From positions 1-37,446 of the forward strand of contig JAGPMA010000022.1 in NCBI GenBank assembly GCA_018053145.1: a stretch of 37,446 bases of DNA. The letters run 5' to 3'. The stretch comes from Oscillospiraceae bacterium (lineage in GTDB: Bacteria; Bacillota; Clostridia; Oscillospirales; Oscillospiraceae). Positions 1 to 6,737 of this stretch are shown piece by piece; the first letter of the stretch is position 1, and each line of letters starts with the position of its first letter. The notes under the pieces are model-generated. The model was not told the origin of the DNA and ran no database searches. It saw nothing but the letters and a program-made list of their open reading frames with translations. Both the position numbers and the translations under genes were made by a program.

Positions 1-54
1 TTTGAGAATGGTCAGGATTTGCCAGAGATTCTAAACTGGAAGTGGATTGACTAG
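1..54 (+). CDS. Phosphoketolase, C-terminal end (partial)
   Basis: Frame 1 is open from the window edge to a TAG at 52-54. The last residues read FENGQDLPEILNWKWID. This resembles the C-terminal tail of xylulose-5-phosphate/fructose-6-phosphate phosphoketolases, which as I recall end in an acidic E-[ND]-G-x-D-[LM]-P-E segment followed by a W-x-W pair. The enzyme splits a sugar phosphate with phosphate into acetyl phosphate and an aldose phosphate. Only 17 codons are visible, so the call rests on this tail. A strong terminator directly follows, which supports this being a real gene end. Confidence 0.7.
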   Translation, partial: FENGQDLPEILNWKWID

Positions 55-72
55 TCGTAAAACAATATTAAG

Positions 73-112
73 AAAAGACACGGCATTCCTAACCGAATGC
101 CGTGTCTTTTCG
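73..112 (+). terminator. Intrinsic terminator after the phosphoketolase
   Basis: A perfect 16-bp stem pairs 73-88 with 95-110 around the 6-base loop CTAACC. The right arm ends in TTTT and another short T-run follows at 118-122. The flanking A and T runs suit termination in either direction. The reading frame of the kinase remnant runs straight through this hairpin, so that gene cannot start upstream of it in a functional way. Confidence 0.85.
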
Positions 113-1279
113 TGCCGTTTTTACGTAGCCAGCTATGTCGAGATAGTCTCGGATGCCGATCAAACCTTATCGATACTTGAAGAAAACAACGGAAACTATC
201 CAAAATTTGATAACGGCAGCAATGGCGGCTTATTGAATAATAACGGAATTAAGCCAAAGCAGGGCATGTCGCCCGAAGCGCAGTTCGAAACTCGTTTTTT
301 TGCTGTTCACCTAAACAAAGACGGTGAAACAATCAGCGCAAATACAGGCAGTATAGCGGCGGTGGCAACCGATGAAGCAATTGAATTTGCGGAGGAAATT
401 TACAAAAGCGGCAAGCGACAGGGCTTCTTGGGGGTTTACCGTTACAGTGTCAGCCAAACAAATTCGGGGAGTATGGTGTTGTTCCTCGACTGCAGCCGAA
501 GCTTGAGCCTGTTCTATAGGTTTTCAGAAGTATGCCTTACCATTTCGGCTATCGGAATTTTTGGAGTTTTCATTATTGTTCTCTTGCTTTCAAAAAGGGC
601 GATTAAACCCATCGCTGACAGCTATGCAAAACAAAAGCACTTCATAACCGATGCCGGCCATGAGCTGAAAACGCCACTTACGGTCATAAACGCAAGCACG
701 GATGTTCTGGAAATGACACAGGGTGAAAACGAATGGACTGCGAGTATCCGAAATCAGGTCGTAAGGCTTACGGAGCTGACAAACAGCCTTGTTTCCCTAG
801 CCAGAATGGACGAACACGACAACAAGCTGATGATGACAGACTTTTCACTCAGCGACGCTGTTTCCGAAAGCTTGGTGCCATTTTCGCTCCTCGCCGCTCA
901 GCAGGAAAAAAGCTTTGTAACAAATATTCAGAACAACATCAGCTTTGAAGGAAACGAAGAGTCGCTTCGAAAGCTTGTGGGAATTCTCGCGGATAACGCG
1001 ATAAAATACTCAAGCGAAAAGGGAGATGTTTCGGTAACACTGAGGTCGGTATCAAAGGGACCTATGCTGCAGGTGAGAAATGCGGTCGAAGAAATTGAAA
1101 AGGGTTCGCATGACGAGCTGTTCGAACGATTTTATCGCGGGGATGCCTCCCGAAGCTCCGAAATTGGTGGTTACGGCATTGGGTTATCAATAGCCAAGGC
1201 CATTGTTAACGCACACAAAGGAAAAATTATGGCACGAAGTGAGGACGGGAAATCGTTGCTGATAAGCGTGCTGCTTTAG
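113..1279 (+). pseudogene. Sensor histidine kinase lacking its N-terminus
   Basis: The encoded protein is the C-terminal part of a membrane sensor kinase. It holds an extracytoplasmic sensor remnant (from about 122), one membrane segment (about 530-600), a dimerisation domain with the phospho-acceptor His at 659-661 in DAGHELKTP, an N-box (LADNAIKYS, about 991-1017) and a G-box (GGYGIGLSIAKAI). Related kinases start with a first membrane helix just before SYVEIVSDADQ. Here that helix, the start codon and a ribosome binding site are missing. Kinase-like sequence begins immediately after the phosphoketolase terminator, and no response regulator gene is next to it. The catalytic half is intact, so the fragment probably arose by a deletion or rearrangement. 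A misassembly is the alternative. Confidence 0.75.
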
Positions 1280-1291
1280 ATGATATAGCTT

Positions 1292-1335
1292 AAGTGCCCC
1301 GAGTCGACAATTCGATTCGGGGCACTTCTCTTTAC
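1292..1335 (+). terminator. Intrinsic terminator after the kinase remnant
   Basis: A 16-bp stem pairs 1292-1307 with 1312-1327, with one G-U pair and loop CAAT. A short pyrimidine/T-rich tail follows. It separates the kinase remnant from the next operon. Confidence 0.8.
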
Positions 1336-1365
1336 ATTTCGGCAAATGGCCTTACAGAATCTTTA

Positions 1366-1422
1366 CTTTTAAGTAACATTAAGTTTAACTTTTAAGTTCA
1401 GTTTAGGTTTTATTGGTATTCT
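1366..1422 (+). promoter_or_regulatory. Direct-repeat regulator site and promoter of the VTC operon
   Basis: TTAAG-type hexamers recur at 1369, 1379 and 1392, with TTAGG at 1403. The last two (TTAAGTTCAGT and TTAGGTTTTAT) are spaced 11 bp apart, one helical turn, as in binding sites of OmpR/PhoB-family response regulators. A possible -10 (TATTCT, 1417-1422) follows with no good -35, as expected of an activator-dependent promoter. The likely partner is a response regulator cognate to the broken kinase upstream, but that gene is not in the window. The repeat is seen; the regulator is inferred. Confidence 0.5.
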
Positions 1423-1448
1423 TCTTACATGTTAAGGAGGATGTGAAC

Positions 1449-2171
1449 ATGAAGACAAACCAAGATACTTTTATGAGATATGAAATTAAATACCTTGTAT
1501 CGGCCGAGCAACGGGCGGCTGTTATGGAAACGATGAACAAATATATGCAACCTGATGAATACGGCAAAAGCACGATTTGCAATATATATTATGACACAGC
1601 GGATATGCGTCTGGTGCGCAGGTCAATTGAAAAACCTGTTTATAAAGAGAAGCTGCGAGTGAGATGCTACGGAACACCCTCAGCAAATGATAAGGTTTTT
1701 GTCGAGCTGAAAAAGAAGTATGACGATGTGGTTTTCAAACGCCGTGTGTCAATGTGTGAGCTTGATGCTGAAAGATATATCATAGGTGAATGTGAAAGTC
1801 CGAAACAAAACCAGATTGTAAGCGAAATTGACTATTTCATTTCCAAATATAGAGGCATTGTTCCGGCGGCATACGTTTCATATGAAAGGGAAGCATACTT
1901 TGCCAAGGACGACCCCAATCTCCGAATCACCTTTGATGAAAATATACTTTGGCGTGATTATGATTTGAGCCTGACAAAGGGAGTTTACGGAAACCCGTTG
2001 CTCAAAGAGGGACAAAGCCTGATGGAGATTAAGGTTTCCTCCTCCATGCCGCTTTGGCTTACTCATACGCTCTGCGAGCAAAAAATCTACAAGATAAACT
2101 TCTCAAAATACGGTAATGCCTATAAAACAATGACGGGCAAAAATATAGAAGGGGGCTACGTTTGTGCCTGA
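1449..2171 (+). CDS. VTC-domain (polyphosphate polymerase domain) protein
   Basis: This 240-residue soluble protein matches the VTC domain family, a triphosphate-tunnel beta-barrel related to the yeast vacuolar polyphosphate polymerase Vtc4. Family hallmarks in order are FMRYEIKYLVS at the N-terminus, IYYDT, KLRVRCYG, VELKKKYDD followed by KRR, SYEREAY, RITFDENI and LMEIKVSS near the C-terminus. These alternating Lys/Arg and Glu residues line the tunnel in the family. The start at 1449 is chosen because AAGGAGG (1434-1440) lies 8 bases upstream; an in-frame GTG further up has no such site. It is first in an operon with the DUF4956 and Cthe_2159 genes. Polyphosphate synthesis by bacterial members with this gene order is not something I can confirm. 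Confidence 0.85.
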   Translation: MKTNQDTFMRYEIKYLVSAEQRAAVMETMNKYMQPDEYGKSTICNIYYDTADMRLVRRSIEKPVYKEKLRVRCYGTPSANDKVFVELKKKYDDVVFKRRVSMCELDAERYIIGECESPKQNQIVSEIDYFISKYRGIVPAAYVSYEREAYFAKDDPNLRITFDENILWRDYDLSLTKGVYGNPLLKEGQSLMEIKVSSSMPLWLTHTLCEQKIYKINFSKYGNAYKTMTGKNIEGGYVCA

Positions 2172-2859
2172 TATTTTTTCTGGAATCTTTGATACCGCGG
2201 CTACGACAGCAAGTGTCGGAGTGGGTAGTTTTATCGCCTGCCTGGGAGCGGCAATAGCCTTAGGTCTGGTTATCGCTTTCTTCTACATGTACAAAAACAA
2301 ATATTCAAGAAGCTTCATTGCAACTCTTGCGCTGCTTCCGGCTATAGTGTGCGTGGTTATTCTAATGGTAAACGGCAATATCGGAACGGGCGTTGCGGTT
2401 GCGGGCGCATTCAGCCTTGTGCGATTTCGCTCAGTTCCGGGAACGGCGAAAGAAATTGGGGCAATCTTTTTGGCAATGGCCACAGGAATTGTAACAGGCA
2501 TGGGTTACCTCGGCTACGCAACGCTCTTCGTTCTAGTAATAGGGTTTGCGGGAATGCTGTTGAACAAGCTAAAATTCGGCGAAACGGCAACACCCTTCTG
2601 CAACAAAACAATGCGCATCACAATTCCGGAGGATTTGGACTATACAGGCGTTTTCGACGATTTGTTTGACGAATATACTGCAAACCACAGCCTTATAAGC
2701 GTAAAAACGACCAACATGGGAAGTCTCTTCAAACTAACTTACAACATTACATTAAAAGATGCATCGGCAGAGAAGGAATTTATCGATAAGCTGCGCTGCA
2801 GAAACGGTAACCTAGAAATATCTTCATCCCTGCAGGAAACTAAACTCGGTGAACTCTAA
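2164..2859 (+). CDS. DUF4956 membrane protein
   Basis: A 231-residue protein whose first half has three to four membrane segments (roughly residues 17-40, 46-68, 72-100, 104-135), with the motif GAFSLVRFRSVPG between helices. The C-terminal half is soluble (about residues 145-231). This is the DUF4956 family, which regularly accompanies VTC-domain genes. It starts with GTG and overlaps the stop of the VTC gene by 8 bases, with a purine-rich AGAAGGGGG just upstream, so translation is probably coupled. A plausible role is anchoring or regulating the VTC protein at the membrane or moving its product. No biochemical function is established to my knowledge. Confidence 0.85.
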   Translation: MPDIFSGIFDTAATTASVGVGSFIACLGAAIALGLVIAFFYMYKNKYSRSFIATLALLPAIVCVVILMVNGNIGTGVAVAGAFSLVRFRSVPGTAKEIGAIFLAMATGIVTGMGYLGYATLFVLVIGFAGMLLNKLKFGETATPFCNKTMRITIPEDLDYTGVFDDLFDEYTANHSLISVKTTNMGSLFKLTYNITLKDASAEKEFIDKLRCRNGNLEISSSLQETKLGEL

Positions 2860-2871
2860 GGAGGAGTTACT

Positions 2872-4467
2872 ATGAAACTCATAACATCAATTTTCGTGGC
2901 AGTGATGCTAATATTAGCAATTTTTACAGGCTGCGCCTCACAAACAACGGATACGACGGAGAGCGCAAGCCCGAGTGCAACGGCAACAACAGTTGTGTCG
3001 GACACAACGGCTGATGACGCAATGTTTACTGACCGCGACAAGGAAATCGGCTACAGCGAAGCGGAAAGCACAATCGTAACGCTTGCAGATGACGCAACAA
3101 CAGCAAACGGAGAGGGCGTTACAATCTTTGGCAACACCATTACAATTAACACCGAAGGAACATTTATCTTAAGCGGCAGTCTTTCAAACGGGCAGCTTGT
3201 CGTTGACGCGGCAGACGACGCAAAAATCCAGATAGTATTAAATGGTGCGGATATTACAAACGAAAGCAGTGCCGCGATATATGTTATTAACGCGGATAAG
3301 GTATTCCTAACAACGGCAGCCAACACCGAAAACTCTGTCTCGGTTACAGGTGAATATGTTGCTATTGATGAAAACAGCATTGATGCCGCGGTTTTCTCAA
3401 AGACGGATTTGACGCTTAACGGCGCAGGAACACTTACGATTAATGCAAAATACGGTCATGGTGTTGTGTCAAAGGATGACCTAGTCGTTACCTGCGGAAG
3501 CTATGTGATTAAGGCGGAAAAACAAGGGCTCTCGGGTAAAAACAGCCTTAGAATAGCAGACGGCGAATTTGCAATCACAGCAGGTACGGACGGACTCCAC
3601 AGCGAAAACGCGGACGATACAACGCTCGGCTTTGTCTACATCGCAGGAGGAACCTTTAGTATCAGCGCCGGCAAACAGGGCATCAGCGGAACAAGAAATG
3701 TCAGTGTTTTGGGCGGGACAATAGATATCGCGGAAAGCTATGAGGGCATCGAAGGTCTGACGATTAACATTTCGGGCGGAGATATTACCATTGCTTCAAG
3801 CGACGATGGCCTTAACGCGGCGGGCGGAAACGACGGAAGCGGCGGAATGGCTCAAGGCGGCATGGGCGCTGTGGAAGGGTGCGAGATAATCATTTCCGGT
3901 GGTACGCTTACAATTGACGCAAACGGAGACGGTATTGATTCCAACGGAAACCTGACAATATCCGGCGGTGTTATAACCGTAAATGGGCCTGCAAACCAAG
4001 GCAACGGGGCGCTTGACTTTGCCGGAACCTCAGAAATTACAGGCGGTACGCTATTGGCCGCTAGCAATGGCGGAATGGACGAAGGTTTTTCGGATAGCTC
4101 AACTCAAGCTTCAATTGTTTATTCACTGGGAAAAACGCAGTCGGCTGGGACAAGCGTAAGCCTTAAGGACTCAAGCGGAAATCTAGTTGCCGAATTTACC
4201 CCGACAAAACAATTCAGCGCCGTGTACTTCAGTGTACCTGAGCTTGCAAATGGCGAAACCTATACGCTCTGCGTTGGATCCGAGGAATACTCCGTTGAGC
4301 TGACCTCCGTTTCATTTACTAATGGCGGCGGAATGGGCATGGGCGGTGGACAGGGCAATCAAATGCCTTCCGGCGGTCAGGGCGGCCCTGGCGGCGGAGG
4401 CAACGGAAAAACTCCTCCGAGCGGAACAATGCCAGACGCAAACTCCTCGGCTACAGTTCAGCAATAA
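2872..4467 (+). CDS. Cthe_2159-type carbohydrate-binding lipoprotein
   Basis: A 531-residue secreted lipoprotein. A signal peptide ends in the lipobox LAIFTGC, then comes a Ser/Thr-rich linker. The central part (about residues 60-470) is built of repeats such as ISGGTLTI, LTISGGVITV and VSVLGGTIDI, typical of a right-handed beta-helix. This matches the Cthe_2159 family, whose founding member from Clostridium thermocellum binds cellulose and pectin-like polymers. The C-terminus is a Gly/Met/Gln-rich low-complexity tail (about residues 480-520). AAGGAGGAG precedes the ATG, 12 bases after the DUF4956 stop, so it ends the VTC operon. A polysaccharide-binding role at the cell surface is inferred from the family. 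The link to polyphosphate-like chemistry is unexplained. Confidence 0.8.
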   Translation: MKLITSIFVAVMLILAIFTGCASQTTDTTESASPSATATTVVSDTTADDAMFTDRDKEIGYSEAESTIVTLADDATTANGEGVTIFGNTITINTEGTFILSGSLSNGQLVVDAADDAKIQIVLNGADITNESSAAIYVINADKVFLTTAANTENSVSVTGEYVAIDENSIDAAVFSKTDLTLNGAGTLTINAKYGHGVVSKDDLVVTCGSYVIKAEKQGLSGKNSLRIADGEFAITAGTDGLHSENADDTTLGFVYIAGGTFSISAGKQGISGTRNVSVLGGTIDIAESYEGIEGLTINISGGDITIASSDDGLNAAGGNDGSGGMAQGGMGAVEGCEIIISGGTLTIDANGDGIDSNGNLTISGGVITVNGPANQGNGALDFAGTSEITGGTLLAASNGGMDEGFSDSSTQASIVYSLGKTQSAGTSVSLKDSSGNLVAEFTPTKQFSAVYFSVPELANGETYTLCVGSEEYSVELTSVSFTNGGGMGMGGGQGNQMPSGGQGGPGGGGNGKTPPSGTMPDANSSATVQQ

Positions 4468-4491
4468 CTATAACTGAAAAGCAAACTAATC

Positions 4492-4526
4492 AAGTCCGGC
4501 TCTCGAAAGGGAGCTCGGACTTTTTT
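4492..4526 (+). terminator. Intrinsic terminator of the VTC operon
   Basis: AAGTCCGGCTC (4492-4502) pairs with GAGCTCGGACTT (4511-4522) with one bulged base, followed by a T-run to 4526. Confidence 0.85.
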
Positions 4527-4580
4527 GAGCAAAAGACAATTTTATATTGGTCTTGACATTAAAATTTTATTGTGACAAAC

Positions 4581-4610
4581 TTGACGGAGCGGACAAACCA
4601 CTATTATCCT
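4581..4610 (+). promoter_or_regulatory. Probable promoter of the CDP-alcohol transferase/MFS pair
   Basis: TTGACG (4581-4586) is followed by TATTATCCT. As -10, TATTAT (4602-4607) gives a 15-bp spacer and TATCCT (4605-4610) an 18-bp spacer. Either would start transcription around 4612-4617, which leaves only the ATG at 4632 as a usable start. A second -35-like TTGACA lies at 4553-4558 without a clear -10. Confidence 0.4.
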
Positions 4611-4631
4611 GCGTGCGAAAGGAAAAGGGCA

Positions 4632-5195
4632 ATGCGGCAAAATCATTCCGCAAATATCATAACCGCGGCAAGAATTGTCTTGTCGGTTTTGCTCTTGACT
4701 GTTAAGCCCTTGAGCATAGCTTTTATCGTTATATACCTTCTTTGCGGTTTTAGCGACGTTCTTGACGGGTACATCGCAAGGAAAACGCATACGGAAAGCA
4801 TGCTGGGCTCAAGACTCGACTCTGCGGCAGATTTTGTTATGACAGCCGTAATTCTCGTTGTGCTTTATCGGCTTATCACGATATCAACAGGCGTTTGGCT
4901 GTGGGTGGCGGCAATTGCGCTGATACGTTTTGCGGCAATGGGAATAGTCTGGGTAAGGTTTGGAAAACCGGCCATGCTTCACACCTATGCAAACAAGGCC
5001 ACAGGAATTCTGTTTTTTCTCTTTCCCTTGTCGCTCACTCTTGTTTCGCAGACGATACCAATTTTTGTGCTTTGCAGTGCGGCAACATTGTCCGCAGCCG
5101 AGGAATTGCTTATTAATATAATTTGCAAATCGTTTGATGAAAACAGAAAAAGTTTGCTTTCGATAATAGAGAAAGACATTCTGCCCTTAGAATAA
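4632..5195 (+). CDS. CDP-alcohol phosphatidyltransferase family protein
   Basis: A 187-residue integral membrane enzyme. It carries the full catalytic signature of the family, D-x2-DG-x2-AR-x8-G-x3-D-x3-D, beginning DVLDGYIAR and ending SRLDSAAD, which binds divalent metal and the CDP head group. Five to six hydrophobic helices follow. Family members join a CDP-activated lipid to an alcohol such as glycerol phosphate, inositol or serine; the sequence does not tell which. I chose the ATG at 4632, behind GGAAAAGGG, over an in-frame GTG at 4572, because the upstream stretch is polar and the probable promoter lies between the two. It is followed after 21 bases by the MFS gene and is probably co-transcribed. 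Confidence 0.85.
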   Translation: MRQNHSANIITAARIVLSVLLLTVKPLSIAFIVIYLLCGFSDVLDGYIARKTHTESMLGSRLDSAADFVMTAVILVVLYRLITISTGVWLWVAAIALIRFAAMGIVWVRFGKPAMLHTYANKATGILFFLFPLSLTLVSQTIPIFVLCSAATLSAAEELLINIICKSFDENRKSLLSIIEKDILPLE

Positions 5196-5216
5196 TGAAA
5201 TGAGAATAGTTTGAAC

Positions 5217-6494
5217 ATGATTAAATGGAAGAAAAACATAACACTGTTTCTTACGAGCCAGGCAATTTCGCTGTTTGGCTCTTCGATTGTGCAATACGCA
5301 ATTATATGGTACGTGGCAAAAGAAACAAGCTCAGGCGTAATGATGATGCTAATGACAATCTGCGGTTTTCTGCCGCAGGTGCTAATCTCAATTTTTGCCG
5401 GAGTATGGGCGGATAGATTCAGCCGTAAGAAGCTGATTATTCTATCTGACTCGGGGATAGCCATTTCAACGCTTGCTCTTGCCATAATTATTATGGACAG
5501 CCAAGATTTTTACTGGGCACTGTTTGTGATTTCGGCAATTCGCTCCTTAGGAGCGGGCATACAGACGCCAGCTGTGAATTCGGCGATACCGCAGCTCGTG
5601 CCTATGGAAAAGCTTATGAGGGTCGGCGCAATCAACAGCAGCGTGCAGTCGATAATAAACCTTGCTGCACCCTTAGCGGGAGGCGCCATCCTGCTGCTGG
5701 GAAAATTTTATTACATTATGTTTGTAGATGTAATTACTGCGGTAATAGGCATATCAATCCTTGGACTCTTCGTTCCTCTGCCGAAGCTTGAAAGAGCCGA
5801 GGAACAGGCGTTACCGGGCTATTTCGACGACCTGAAAGAGGGCGTCAGCTACGCATTGGGTAACAATTTCCTCCGTAAAACGCTAATGGTTTGCGGAGTG
5901 TTCTGCTTTCTGATTGTTCCTGCCGCTTGTCTCAGCGATCTTTTTGTCGTCCGTATATTCGGCGACCTATTTCCGCCGGAAAGCTATTTGCCACTCACCC
6001 TCAACGGAATGGCTTTCTTTGCCGGCGCAATTCTGGGAGGGATAATTCTTGGAGCGTGGGGAGGCTTCCCAAACAGGCTTAAAACGCTTGCCTTGGGCGG
6101 CATCGGGTTTGGTATTACGACTGCTGCCATGGGTCTTGTCGGTTCGTTCTGGGTTTATCTAGTAGTCATCTTCCTTGCAGGCATCGCAATGCCCTTCAAC
6201 AATTCGCCTCTAATGGTCATGCTTCAGGAAAAGGTCGAGCCGGAAAAACAGGGACGGGTGTTCTCGCTGCTTCAAATTGTTAATATTCTTGTCATGCTAA
6301 TCGCTATGTTGGTGTTCGGCCCACTTGCGGATGTAGTGCCGATACAGTGGCTTATGGTTGGCTCAGGTATAGGGCTGCTTATGATGACCGCAGCGGTTGT
6401 CAGCTGGAAGAGCTTTTACCGCGAGGGGATAACGCTTATTAAGCAGCAAGGTTATGATGTGCTTCCGGCTGCTGAAACACCCATGGAAAATTGA
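5217..6494 (+). CDS. MFS transporter (MefA/macrolide-efflux-like)
   Basis: A 425-residue transporter with about 12 membrane helices. The conserved MFS motif A is present between helices 2 and 3 as GVWADRFSRKK. The N-terminus (NITLFLTSQAISLFGSSIVQYAIIWYV) and overall pattern resemble the MFS_3/Mef-like group of drug and macrolide exporters, which are proton antiporters. Many members have unknown substrates, so resistance should not be assumed. The start is taken at the ATG at 5217; a TTG two codons earlier is possible, and the ribosome binding site is weak (GAAATGAGA). Translation may be coupled to the gene upstream. A terminator follows. Confidence 0.8.
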   Translation: MIKWKKNITLFLTSQAISLFGSSIVQYAIIWYVAKETSSGVMMMLMTICGFLPQVLISIFAGVWADRFSRKKLIILSDSGIAISTLALAIIIMDSQDFYWALFVISAIRSLGAGIQTPAVNSAIPQLVPMEKLMRVGAINSSVQSIINLAAPLAGGAILLLGKFYYIMFVDVITAVIGISILGLFVPLPKLERAEEQALPGYFDDLKEGVSYALGNNFLRKTLMVCGVFCFLIVPAACLSDLFVVRIFGDLFPPESYLPLTLNGMAFFAGAILGGIILGAWGGFPNRLKTLALGGIGFGITTAAMGLVGSFWVYLVVIFLAGIAMPFNNSPLMVMLQEKVEPEKQGRVFSLLQIVNILVMLIAMLVFGPLADVVPIQWLMVGSGIGLLMMTAAVVSWKSFYREGITLIKQQGYDVLPAAETPMEN

Positions 6495-6508
6495 AATAAC
6501 TGTGATAA

Positions 6509-6545
6509 GGCCGCGCTATAAACTGATTGCGCGGCCACTTTTTGC
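6509..6545 (+). terminator. Intrinsic terminator after the MFS gene
   Basis: GGCCGCGC (6509-6516) pairs with GCGCGGCC (6529-6536), loop of 12, followed by ACTTTTTGCTTTT. A second weak hairpin (ACTTTTTG with CAAAAAGT) overlaps the T-rich tail. Confidence 0.85.
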
Positions 6546-6632
6546 TTTTCAAAACAAAAAGTACATTTAATTAGTTTTTTATGTGACAAAGTTACGGAAA
6601 TAATGAAGCTGCAAGGGTAAACTAAAGCCATA

Positions 6633-6648
6633 AACAACGAAAGTTGTT
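6633..6648. repeat. Short inverted repeat upstream of the sulfur-redox gene
   Basis: AACAAC-GAAA-GTTGTT is a perfect 6-bp inverted repeat with a 4-base spacer, about 50 bp upstream of the Rex box. It could be a second operator, or a small GNRA-loop hairpin if transcribed. No regulator can be named. Confidence 0.35.
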
Positions 6649-6697
6649 ATAACTTAGAAATATGGCCGAGTAATCGGAGACGCTTATGTATCTGCGT

Positions 6698-6715
6698 TTG
6701 TTACACTATTAACAA
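6698..6715. promoter_or_regulatory. Rex operator (NADH-responsive)
   Basis: TTGTTACACTATTAACAA matches the clostridial Rex consensus TTGTTAANNNNTTAACAA at 13 of the 14 fixed positions. It sits 22 bases before the ATG of the sulfur-redox gene, just before the ribosome binding site GGGAGGG, so a bound protein would block initiation or early elongation. Rex releases DNA when NADH/NAD+ rises. The consensus is from memory of published Rex sites. No rex gene is in the window. Confidence 0.7.
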
Positions 6716-6737
6716 TATATTCGGGAGGGAAAGGTTT

